Source of the DNA: Gammaproteobacteria bacterium RIFCSPHIGHO2_12_FULL_35_23
Lineage (GTDB): Bacteria; Pseudomonadota; Gammaproteobacteria; UBA12402
Length of the DNA stretch: 64,000 bases
NCBI GenBank assembly: GCA_001801465.1
Contig: MGXT01000019.1
Span: 1-64,000 of the forward strand
Direction: 5' to 3'
Position 1 is the stretch's first letter, and every line of letters begins with the position of its first letter. Under the pieces are notes generated by a model that worked only from the letters and a program-made list of their open reading frames with translations, made no database searches and was not told where the DNA came from. A program made the position numbers and the translations under genes. Below are positions 19,194 to 27,163 of this stretch, piece by piece.

Positions 19194-19277
19194 AATAAAT
19201 CCTTAAGAAATAATGCTAGTTTTATATCAAGTTAGCTAAGGGTTTGCAAGTATGTACCATTTATCAATTAACTTTCA

Positions 19278-20255
19278 TCAATGAGTTTTAGGCACTAAAT
19301 GATGCAAAATTTCAGTTAAAAGGTTGGCAGCAAGTTTAGCTGTTCGATTATCAATGTCATAGTTGGGAGCTAGCTCAACAATGTCAAAACTAATTAGCTT
19401 ATCTGAACTGGCTAATTGGCGTAAATAAGGTAGGACGTGAAATGGTTGCAAGCCTAAAGGTTGTGGAGCACTAACTCCTGGTGCTGTGGAAGCTGAAAAA
19501 ACATCTAAGCAAATGCTTAAATAAATAACATCATGTGTGTTAATAATTTTTTTAATTAAGGTCGAGCAAGCTGGATTTTCTGGGTGGTAAAATTTTTCTG
19601 CAAGGAGATAGTGAGTATTTAAGTCTTTAGCAGTAATAAATAAGCTTTGACTATTGCTGTTAGGTTGAACGCCAAGGCAGTAGTAATCAAAGGGCAAATT
19701 TTTTTGTGCACGTGCCTGAGCAATTTGTTTAAAAGGGGTGCCCGAACTACCTTTATTGCCAATGAGTAGATTTCTTAAATCAAAATGGGCATCAAAATTT
19801 ACAATAGCTAAAGACTTAGCTTCAATGGCAGGTTCTAAGCCTTGATAGTGCCCCCAGGCTGTTTCATGACCGCCGCCTAATACAATAGGCATAAAGCCGT
19901 TAGCAAGTAGTTTGGTTACAGCGAATCCTAAATTATATTGTGCAGTTTCTAAATCAGTATCCGGACAACTAATCGTGCCAGCATCATAAATTTTTATTTC
20001 TTTATGGAGAGGCAGTTTTGCTAAACATTGTTTAATGAGTTGTGAGCCTTGAATAGCGCCAGGTCTTCCTAAATTGCGGCGCACACCTTCATCGCAGGCA
20101 AAACCGAGTAAAGCAAGGCCTGGGGTTAGACTAATGGAGTTATTTAAGTCCAAGGGCTTAATAATTTGATAGTAATATTCATTTAAATTAGCGTCAAGAC
20201 GACCTTGCCATAAGGATAAATCAGCGGGGTGATAATTTTTGAGCAAATTAGCCAT
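19278..20255 (-). CDS. hutG: Formimidoylglutamase (arginase fold)
   Basis: Hydrolyses N-formimino-glutamate to glutamate and formamide, the last step of the four-step Hut route. The 325-residue product has the Mn-binding motifs of ureohydrolases: GGGHETAWGH, then NFDAHFDLR. The third motif reads SICLDVFSASTAPGVSAP, with Cys where arginases have the first Asp of D-x-D; I am not sure how common this is in HutG. It is divergent from hutI across 100 bases, and first in the minus-strand operon. Confidence 0.9.
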   Translation of the reverse strand: MANLLKNYHPADLSLWQGRLDANLNEYYYQIIKPLDLNNSISLTPGLALLGFACDEGVRRNLGRPGAIQGSQLIKQCLAKLPLHKEIKIYDAGTISCPDTDLETAQYNLGFAVTKLLANGFMPIVLGGGHETAWGHYQGLEPAIEAKSLAIVNFDAHFDLRNLLIGNKGSSGTPFKQIAQARAQKNLPFDYYCLGVQPNSNSQSLFITAKDLNTHYLLAEKFYHPENPACSTLIKKIINTHDVIYLSICLDVFSASTAPGVSAPQPLGLQPFHVLPYLRQLASSDKLISFDIVELAPNYDIDNRTAKLAANLLTEILHHLVPKTH

Positions 20256-20301
20256 AAGTTTTCCTATAAATAGCTAGATTAAATTGAAATATAACTCTAA
20301 A

Positions 20302-20329
20302 TTGGAAACTCTGCGGGTTATGATAACAT
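20302..20329 (+). promoter_or_regulatory. Candidate hutI promoter with internal palindrome
   Basis: TTGGAA at 20302-20307 and TAACAT at 20324-20329 are 16 bp apart. An 11-bp palindrome GTTAT-G-ATAAC (20317-20327) overlaps the -10, in the spacer between divergent hutG and hutI, a natural place for an operator. It does not obviously match the published HutC site. Confidence 0.4.
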
Positions 20330-20355
20330 AAAATTTAACTTTTAATGAGGATTAT

Positions 20356-21600
20356 GTGAGCGCTTATCATTGGGATAAAGTATTCATTAATGCCAACCTT
20401 GCCACTTTCGCAGATGAATATTACGGTTTTATAGAACAAGGGGCCTTAGCTGTACGCGCAAGTCAAATCGTATGGATTGGAAGGATGTTAGAGCTACCAA
20501 CCCAGGCACTTGCTTTTGCTAAAGAAATTATTGATGTAAAGGGGCAGTGTATTACCCCGGGATTGATTGATTGTCATACACATGTGGTGTATGCAGGAAA
20601 TCGTGCTAATGAATTTGAAATGCGCTTAACTGGGTTAAGTTATGCTGAAATTGCTCAACGAGGCGGCGGCATTCGTTCGACTGTAGCCTTAACCAGAAAA
20701 GTGTCTAAAGATGAGCTTTTTGCAGAAAGTTTACCGCGTGTTAAAGCAATGATGCAACAAGGTGTTACTACCTTGGAAATTAAATCAGGATATGGCTTGG
20801 ATCTTGAAAATGAAATAAAAATGCTGCAAGTTGCTAAACAACTTGCTGAATGCTTACCTCTAACAGTATGTCCTACTTTTTTAGGGGCTCATGCATTACC
20901 TGTTGAATATCAAAATCAAGCTGAGGCTTATATTGATTTGATTACAGAAACTATACTACCTACGGTAGTAAAAAATAAATTAGCCACAGCAGTCGATGCT
21001 TTTTGTGAAAATATTGGTTTTACACCTAATCAAGTTGAACGAGTATTTCAAGCAGCTGAACGTCATGGTTTAGCAATTAAGCTCCATGCTGAACAATTAT
21101 CAGATTTAAAAGGAGCAGTACTCGCTGCTAAGCATAAAGCCTTATCTGTAGATCACTTAGAATATATTAAACAAGATGGTATTCAAGCTATGGCTGAGGC
21201 AGGATGTGTAGCGGTTTTATTACCAGGCGCATATTATTTTTTGCAAGAAAAACAAATGCCTCCTATTGAGAGATTGCGTCAATATCAAGTACCAATGGCT
21301 ATTGCTACTGATTGTAATCCAGGAAGCTCTCCTACGACTTCTTTATTGTTAATGTTAAATATGGGATGTACTTTATGGCAATTAACGCCGACCGAAGTTC
21401 TTCGAGGTGTGACACTTAATGCAGCAAAAGCATTAGGTCTAGAAGCAACTCACGGAAGTTTGCAGGTAGGTAAAATTGCAGATTTAGTAATTTGGAATGT
21501 TAAACATCCAGTAGAGCTTACTTATCAATTTGGTTTTAACCCTTATCAGGCGAGTTATAAAGCTGGCGAGCTTATTAATATAAAAGCTTTAAGTACCTAA
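20356..21600 (+). CDS. hutI: Imidazolonepropionase
   Basis: Opens the imidazolone ring to give formimino-glutamate, step three of the Hut pathway. An amidohydrolase TIM-barrel enzyme: metal ligands H74-T-H76 in DCHTHVVYAGNRA, then LHAEQLSD, VDHLEY and TDCNPGSSPTTS with the catalytic Asp. The 414-residue length is normal. The GTG start at 20356, after AATGAGG, is required because ATG two bases earlier is followed by a stop. It is divergent from hutG-U-H, completing the pathway. Confidence 0.96.
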   Translation: MSAYHWDKVFINANLATFADEYYGFIEQGALAVRASQIVWIGRMLELPTQALAFAKEIIDVKGQCITPGLIDCHTHVVYAGNRANEFEMRLTGLSYAEIAQRGGGIRSTVALTRKVSKDELFAESLPRVKAMMQQGVTTLEIKSGYGLDLENEIKMLQVAKQLAECLPLTVCPTFLGAHALPVEYQNQAEAYIDLITETILPTVVKNKLATAVDAFCENIGFTPNQVERVFQAAERHGLAIKLHAEQLSDLKGAVLAAKHKALSVDHLEYIKQDGIQAMAEAGCVAVLLPGAYYFLQEKQMPPIERLRQYQVPMAIATDCNPGSSPTTSLLLMLNMGCTLWQLTPTEVLRGVTLNAAKALGLEATHGSLQVGKIADLVIWNVKHPVELTYQFGFNPYQASYKAGELINIKALST

Positions 21601-21635
21601 TAATTATTTAAATTTTATTATCAAGAAAAGGCTTT

Positions 21636-21666
21636 AAAAAAACAAAACCCCAGAGATGGGGTTTTG
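21636..21666 (-). terminator. Rho-independent terminator of yajR-ssb
   Basis: CAAAACCCCA (21643-21652), loop GAGA, TGGGGTTTTG (21657-21666). On the minus strand the hairpin is followed by a run of seven T, so it ends the ssb transcript. On the plus strand there is no T-run just after the stem, so it is at best weak for hutI. Confidence 0.88.
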
Positions 21667-21686
21667 GCTGTTAATTTTATTTTAAA

Positions 21687-22127
21687 TTAAAAAGGAATGT
21701 CATCATCAAACTCACCTGCTGGTCCAACTTGCGCTTCTTCCATAGCTGGTGCTGATTGATTATTTGAAGAATAATTGGCTGCACCACCACGTGAATCAAG
21801 CATTTGCATTTCATCAGCAACGACTTCAGTTGTATAGCGATCCTGACCATTTTTATCTTGCCATTTACGAGTTCTTAATTTACCTTCCACAAATACTTTA
21901 GAACCCTTTTTTAAATATTCACCAGCGATTTCTCCTAGCTTATTAAAAAACACCACGCGATGCCATTCGGTGCGTTCTTGTTGTTCACCAGATTGTTTAT
22001 CGCGCCACATTTCACTAGTAGCGATATTAATAGTAGTTACAGCACCGCCACTAGGCATGTAACGTACTTCTGGATCAGCGCCTAAATTACCAATTAATAT
22101 CACTTTATTCACACTACCTTTTGCCAT
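21687..22127 (-). CDS. ssb: Single-stranded DNA-binding protein
   Basis: Binds single-stranded DNA in replication, repair and recombination. The 146-residue product has the OB fold (about 1-110) with [21 protein letters not shown] and [21 protein letters not shown], a short glycine/asparagine-rich linker, and the acidic tip DDDIPF that recruits partner proteins. It overlaps the upstream transporter gene by 14 bases and ends at a strong terminator. Confidence 0.96.
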   Translation of the reverse strand: MAKGSVNKVILIGNLGADPEVRYMPSGGAVTTINIATSEMWRDKQSGEQQERTEWHRVVFFNKLGEIAGEYLKKGSKVFVEGKLRTRKWQDKNGQDRYTTEVVADEMQMLDSRGGAANYSSNNQSAPAMEEAQVGPAGEFDDDIPF

Positions 22128-23490
22128 ATGTTTCTCCTTGGGATTTTAAAAAGTTTATTAAATCATTGTTAGCAAATAAGGTATTATCTATCTTTAAATA
22201 AGCCACGCCTTCGTCTGGACAAACGAGTACGTCAATAATACCTTTTATCGTTAGTAATTTTGTTTGCAACACTTTAGCGCTCTCTCTGTCTTTTAACAAG
22301 CCAATTGTGATGACTTTTGAACTAAGATAGCGAGGAGATTTCATGGTTATTGCAAACAGTAACCATGAAATACCTAATAAAGTACCAAACATAAATACTT
22401 GTTTAAAGTTAAAATAATGAACAATGCTGCCACCTACCACGCCACCAATAAAAATGCCCAAAAATTGTGAGCTTGAATAAACACCCATTGCAGTGCCTTT
22501 ATTGCCGGCAGGAGAAATTTTAGCAATTAACGATGGTAGGCTCGCTTCTAAAAAAGTGAAAGCTGCAAAAAAGAAGATTAAGATAATAGCGATCATAACA
22601 ACATTGAAATGAAAAAGCCAGAGTAAACCTTGGGTAATGATTAAAATTATAATGGCACCAATAAAGGTTTCTTTTAGACATCTTTTCTTTTCAGCGATAA
22701 TAATAAAAGGCATCATGCACATAAATGCTAAAATTAACACAGGTAAATAAATAACCCATTGTTTAGCCAAAGGAATATTGTTTTGTAATAAGATGCTTGG
22801 AATAACTATAAACATGGCCGTTAAGCTAGCATGTAAAATTAATATTCCCGCATCGAGTCGTAATAGTTCAAGATTGGTGAGAATTTTAGTGAATTGATTT
22901 AAAACCGGTTCAGTATCTCGATGAAGTAGAAGACGTTTTGGGGTGGGAACTAAAGTTGATAAAATGATCATTCCTAATAAAGCTAACACAGCAGTTAACC
23001 AAAATATTCCTGGGACTCCAATCATGCCAGTTAATAATGGGCCTAGAATCATTGCAATAATAAATGAAAGACCAATGGTCATGCCAATAACCGACATAGC
23101 TTTAAGACGTTCTTCATCTGGAATTAAATCAGCCAGTAAGGCCGTGATAGTACTGCCAATTGCACCTGCTCCTTGCAGAGCACGCCCTATTATTATTCCC
23201 TCGATACTATGAGACAAGGCTGCCAGAATACTACCTAGCGCAAAGAGTATTAAACCAAAAAAAATAACCGGTTTGCGACCTAAATGATCTGAGCTCATGC
23301 CAAATGGAATTTGCAATAAAGCTTGAGTCAAGCCATAAATACCTAGGGCTTGACCCACTAAAAAAGGGGTGGCAAGTTGTAAGGTACTAGCATAGACGGC
23401 AAAAACTGGCAAAATCATAAATAAACCCAGCATACGGAAAGCATAAATACTAGCCAAAGAAAGCGTGATAATTTGTTCTGTGCGTGTCAT
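22114..23490 (-). CDS. MFS transporter with C-terminal ferredoxin-like domain (YajR-like)
   Basis: The 458-residue protein has twelve hydrophobic segments, the MFS loop motif [15 protein letters not shown] after TM2 and [13 protein letters not shown] in TM4. After TM12 a soluble region of about 65 residues ([20 protein letters not shown], then [13 protein letters not shown]) resembles the YAM domain of E. coli YajR, a proton-driven transporter of unknown substrate. The pairing with ssb recalls Coxiella/Legionella. It is on the minus strand with ssb. Confidence 0.8.
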   Translation of the reverse strand: MTRTEQIITLSLASIYAFRMLGLFMILPVFAVYASTLQLATPFLVGQALGIYGLTQALLQIPFGMSSDHLGRKPVIFFGLILFALGSILAALSHSIEGIIIGRALQGAGAIGSTITALLADLIPDEERLKAMSVIGMTIGLSFIIAMILGPLLTGMIGVPGIFWLTAVLALLGMIILSTLVPTPKRLLLHRDTEPVLNQFTKILTNLELLRLDAGILILHASLTAMFIVIPSILLQNNIPLAKQWVIYLPVLILAFMCMMPFIIIAEKKRCLKETFIGAIIILIITQGLLWLFHFNVVMIAIILIFFFAAFTFLEASLPSLIAKISPAGNKGTAMGVYSSSQFLGIFIGGVVGGSIVHYFNFKQVFMFGTLLGISWLLFAITMKSPRYLSSKVITIGLLKDRESAKVLQTKLLTIKGIIDVLVCPDEGVAYLKIDNTLFANNDLINFLKSQGETYGKR

Positions 23491-23550
23491 AGTCGCTAAT
23501 TAATTTATAAAAAGGTTTATTTTAGCAAGCCTGGATAAAGTTACCTAGTT

Positions 23551-23721
23551 TTAGTAGGAAAAGAGTTCTCTGACTTGAGCGATTCTTGAGCAAGGTGAGC
23601 CTAAAATGATTACTTCGCTATTAATCAATAAGTTATTTCTTTTATGAAAAGAAAGTCTTGCTGCAGAAACAAAAATTTGCTTTGAAATACATAGTGATTT
23701 CAAATAATTAACGCCAGTCAT
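23551..23721 (-). CDS. Possible small protein upstream of yajR
   Basis: A 56-codon frame starting MTGVNYLKSLCIS and ending SEVIILGSPCSRIAQVRELF-SY. The second half reads like real protein (a beta strand then GSPCSR, helix), but I know no family and no ribosome site is clear. It lies 60 bases before the yajR-like gene on the same strand. It may be a gene fragment. The rest of the 305-base gap 23491-23795 holds only the promoter of the next plus-strand gene. Confidence 0.3.
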   Translation of the reverse strand: MTGVNYLKSLCISKQIFVSAARLSFHKRNNLLINSEVIILGSPCSRIAQVRELFSY

Positions 23722-23735
23722 AGTTATTTAAAACA

Positions 23736-23768
23736 CTTAATTTCTTCTTAAGCTTTACTGATTATACT
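23736..23768 (+). promoter_or_regulatory. PmrA-box-like repeat and promoter before the 493-aa gene
   Basis: CTTAATTTC (23736-23744), two bases, CTTAAGCTT (23747-23755): two half-sites at 11-bp period matching the cTTAATatT-N2-cTTAATatT pattern of the Legionella/Coxiella PmrA box at 14 of 18 positions by eye. A -10 TATACT begins at 23763, 16 bp after the second half-site starts, and the half-site occupies the -35 region, as in known PmrA promoters. Confidence 0.5.
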
Positions 23769-23795
23769 AGAGAAAAAATAATAGCAGATAGTGTC

Positions 23796-25277
23796 ATGCC
23801 TTTATCGATAGAAATTAATGATTATCTTCAGTCAGCTGCAGAAACTTCTTTCCAGCGGTTGTTTATGCAAGCCAAATCGTATTTGGTTAGTAAAACAGTC
23901 CCAATCGCTAGACGGATTTTATTATCTTTGATTGAAGAAATGGAAACAAAATTTCAAGAAACTGTTTTGACACCAGTTTTATCAGGTACTCCAATAACTA
24001 AAGAAAGCGCAAGCCTTATTTTAAGTTATAGTGAGGTATGTTTGCATTTAATTGATTGTTTTGTAGAGGAGACAGCTCATCAAGAAGGATTTTTTAATAA
24101 AGCAAAAAACCTGCTTAATGCTTTAGTAGACTCTAAAGAAAAAAAAGAAATGTTGGGTCTTTTAACTGAAAAACAACGCCAGCTAAAATTAGAAGCAAGA
24201 GTAAAGGTGCGTATTAAGGGTTTAGCTAGTGCAATAATAACCAGGACTGTAGAGGCGAGAGCTAGAGATGAGGCTGGGGTAGGTGCAGCCAGTGCAATAG
24301 GGGCGGGTAGTAGTGCAGGTGCTGGGACAGAGATGATAGGAGTGAGTGATTTAACACTAATGGCTCGCAGTAAAGAAGAAGCCGCAGTTGCTTTAATCTG
24401 TTTGGTGTCTGCTTCACCTGACAGGAAGAAAAGAAAAGCAACGGTTAGTTTTAATTTAGGGGGCGAAATAGGTAGTCCAGCTAGCTCTCTTTTCCATACA
24501 AAGAAACCTAAGAAAAAGAAATCTGTTATTTGCTTAGCGCCCAAAGAGGCTTGCAGTGATGAGTTTGTAGAAAAGTGTTTTACTCAACTTTTTGGAAAAA
24601 TAATTACTGAACTTGGTACTATCAGTAAGGTTAGTACAAAAAATAGATTAGTAAAAATAATTTTGACGATATTAGCCGATACCTTTAATCTTTTAAAAAT
24701 AGAAAATGCTAAAGGTAGTATAGATAGTGTTGCAAGTTGTCAAAATCTACAAGATGAGGTTTGTAAATATGCCTATAGATTGTTTGAAGCTAACCCGATG
24801 CTATCTACTGATGAAAAATTTGCTTTTACTCGTGTCTTTGCTTTAAAAATGTCGCCAGCAGTAAGAATTTCTGAAACAACGATGATTGGCTTTTTATCTA
24901 CTCAGTTAGAGTTAGATATTTTTTTAAAGAGCCTGCTAAGAAAATGCGTGGTATTTGGTTTAATTGACGAATCAGATGAAGGAATTAATTTTTTAATTAC
25001 CTATTTACTTGATTGCTTAGCAGTATTAATTAATAGCAGTAATCCCTTAGTGAATGCAGCGATGGATAATTGGAAAACAAACTTAAGGCAAGTGAAAGAA
25101 TTATTAAGCGTTACAATCGCAAGCAGTAGAGGAGCTGAAGGAGTAAGTGCTAGTTTAGCAGAGGTGGCTGGAGCTGGAGCGGGTGCAGGTGGGGCAGGTA
25201 GCTTTTTTGGTAAAGTGCCAGTAGGAGAAATGACTGAAAAGGGGGCAGCTGAAGAGAGGTTGGTCCAGGCAGTATAA
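23796..25277 (+). CDS. Unknown helical protein, candidate effector (paralogue of next gene)
   Basis: 493 residues, no recognised domain. Residues 1-140 are helical (YLQSAAETSFQRLFMQAKSYL) and align loosely with the next gene. Residues about 165-185 form a Gly/Ala/Ser-rich low-complexity linker, then comes a basic stretch KKPKKKK at about 240, a second helical domain (about 255-445), and another Gly/Ala-rich tail (AGAGAGGAG). No signal peptide or membrane segment. A PmrA-like box lies upstream. The linker, basic patch and context suggest a translocated protein, unproved. Confidence 0.75.
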   Translation: MPLSIEINDYLQSAAETSFQRLFMQAKSYLVSKTVPIARRILLSLIEEMETKFQETVLTPVLSGTPITKESASLILSYSEVCLHLIDCFVEETAHQEGFFNKAKNLLNALVDSKEKKEMLGLLTEKQRQLKLEARVKVRIKGLASAIITRTVEARARDEAGVGAASAIGAGSSAGAGTEMIGVSDLTLMARSKEEAAVALICLVSASPDRKKRKATVSFNLGGEIGSPASSLFHTKKPKKKKSVICLAPKEACSDEFVEKCFTQLFGKIITELGTISKVSTKNRLVKIILTILADTFNLLKIENAKGSIDSVASCQNLQDEVCKYAYRLFEANPMLSTDEKFAFTRVFALKMSPAVRISETTMIGFLSTQLELDIFLKSLLRKCVVFGLIDESDEGINFLITYLLDCLAVLINSSNPLVNAAMDNWKTNLRQVKELLSVTIASSRGAEGVSASLAEVAGAGAGAGGAGSFFGKVPVGEMTEKGAAEERLVQAV

Positions 25278-25321
25278 ATTTTAGAATTAATAATTAATAA
25301 ATAATAATAAGAATAACAATA

Positions 25322-27121
25322 ATGGTATTAGAACAAATAAGAGATTTTTTATATTCTACAGCAGAATCAGCTTGGATTATGCAATTTAGCCAAGCTCAAT
25401 TACAGGTTAGTCAGCAAGAATATCACACAGCTGAGAGCTATTTAAATAGACTCTTTCTTAATTTTAAAAATTTTGAAGAAGTAATGAATTGCTTAATTGC
25501 AGATAAACCTTTATCACCTGATCTTGAGGCTGAAAAAAATACCACAATTAATGAGTTGGGCCTTTGTTATGTTAAATTATGGGTGCTGTATTGTTCTTTG
25601 CATTTAAAAGAGTGGTTTTTGGTACGAGATCATTTGGCTAAAGCCGCTATAGTTTTATCTAAATTGCTACAAAATAGTATCAAAGAAATACTCTATGAAA
25701 ATTTGATTGAAGTGATGATGAATGCAAAATTTGAATCAGCGCTTTATCTTTTTCAAGAATCAAAGAATGCAGTGGATGAAACAATAAAATTAGATTACTT
25801 GCAGCAAGCAAGAGAATTATTACAGCAATATTTAACAAGTCAGGCTCGGTCTAGTGTAAAATATAGAAAAGAATATCGAGCGTTAAAAAAAATTATTGAA
25901 GTCCATCTTTATTTAGCGCAAGTATTAGATGATCCAGCGGTTCAAGCAGAGTGTTATCAGGCTATGCTTGATAGCTACTATACTTTGTATACTAAATATC
26001 GGGTTAAATGGCCTTGGTTAACTACTAATGATTATGATCTAACATTATTAACATTTAAGTTAAAGAAATTAAAATGTTTGTTTGTCTATGCAGATAAAAC
26101 AGAAGCCCTTACCTACTGCCAAAGTATTTTAACAGAAGCCAATGAACAAAGACTAATTGATAAGTTAAGAAAAAGTCGTGAACGTGCCAAGTTTTATGAA
26201 TTATTCTTTTGTGTATTAACTTTACATTTAAATTTATTACCTCAAACAGAGATCGCATTGTTTACTAAGCAGGGGGCGCTAAGAGATAAATGTGCGGTTC
26301 GCTTTTTGACAAATTATGAAGAGATTAGCTCTTATCGCATTAAACCAAAGCTTTTAATAGCTATTCGAAGCGTCGCTGCAGAGGTTGAACGGTTACAATC
26401 AGTTGCAAGCAGAGAGGAAGAATATCAATCGCGTTTTGTAAGAGTATTGGCTGAAGAAAAGCTGCACTTAAGACCTCGACGAGTATTAAGTACGGGGGGT
26501 GCTGCAGTGATTGCAGGAGGGGTTAAAAAATCAATAATGAAGAGAGAAGCTGTTTTTCCTACTTGTGGGTTTTTTGAAGAAGTTGATCTTTGTAAAATTG
26601 CTATGCAAACAGGATTAGAGTTATTTCAACCCCTGTTAACTAAAATTAGTTTGGCCCTTATTACGCAGCGTGAACAAGCGAATTTATTAGCCCTGTATTT
26701 ATTGGAGTGCTTAGCCAATGCTTGCTGTAATATCAAGGGTATTCACGTACTGACTACGGTTGAATTATATGTTGATATTATTAAATTATTTTCAGAGGCT
26801 CGATACAAAGCTACGCAAGCAAGAATAATTGAAAAAATAAAAACTTTAGAGCGCGATAGCGTAGTGCCTTTCTTTTCATTAGAAGAAGCTGATAGGCATT
26901 GGGGAGAGGCTGAATCATTACCAGTAAATACTAGGATTGAAGAATTTTTAAATGAAGTGCTTGCTTTAACTAAACAAAATCCAATGGCTATAATACAGTC
27001 ATTGCAAGAAAATTTAATTTTAGCTTCAGAGGCATTGTCTCCTGATGCTAGTATTCGTTCTGAGATAGAGGACTGGTACAGCCAATTAACTAGTTCAAGA
27101 GCTTGTATAGCAAGTAGATAA
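25322..27121 (+). CDS. Unknown helical repeat protein, candidate effector
   Basis: 599 residues, soluble and helical throughout, with a TPR-like look (paired helices such as AESYLNRLFLNFKNFEEVMN, LYCSLHLKEWFLVRDHLAKAA). The start DFLYSTAESAWIMQFSQAQL mirrors that of the preceding gene (DYLQSAAETSFQRLFMQAKS). A Gly-rich break (STGGAAVIAGG) at about residue 395 separates a C-terminal helical domain. It lies 44 bases after its paralogue in a stretch very rich in A and T; probably one operon. Function unknown. Confidence 0.75.
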   Translation: MVLEQIRDFLYSTAESAWIMQFSQAQLQVSQQEYHTAESYLNRLFLNFKNFEEVMNCLIADKPLSPDLEAEKNTTINELGLCYVKLWVLYCSLHLKEWFLVRDHLAKAAIVLSKLLQNSIKEILYENLIEVMMNAKFESALYLFQESKNAVDETIKLDYLQQARELLQQYLTSQARSSVKYRKEYRALKKIIEVHLYLAQVLDDPAVQAECYQAMLDSYYTLYTKYRVKWPWLTTNDYDLTLLTFKLKKLKCLFVYADKTEALTYCQSILTEANEQRLIDKLRKSRERAKFYELFFCVLTLHLNLLPQTEIALFTKQGALRDKCAVRFLTNYEEISSYRIKPKLLIAIRSVAAEVERLQSVASREEEYQSRFVRVLAEEKLHLRPRRVLSTGGAAVIAGGVKKSIMKREAVFPTCGFFEEVDLCKIAMQTGLELFQPLLTKISLALITQREQANLLALYLLECLANACCNIKGIHVLTTVELYVDIIKLFSEARYKATQARIIEKIKTLERDSVVPFFSLEEADRHWGEAESLPVNTRIEEFLNEVLALTKQNPMAIIQSLQENLILASEALSPDASIRSEIEDWYSQLTSSRACIASR

Positions 27122-27163
27122 AGTTAATGAAGAATTAAGAGATAATAATAACAAGGTGACTAT

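Noticed and set aside
24080..24544. A 154-codon minus-strand frame inside the 493-aa gene.
   Set aside because: No start signal or recognisable content; mirrors Gly/Ala- and Lys-rich plus-strand codons.
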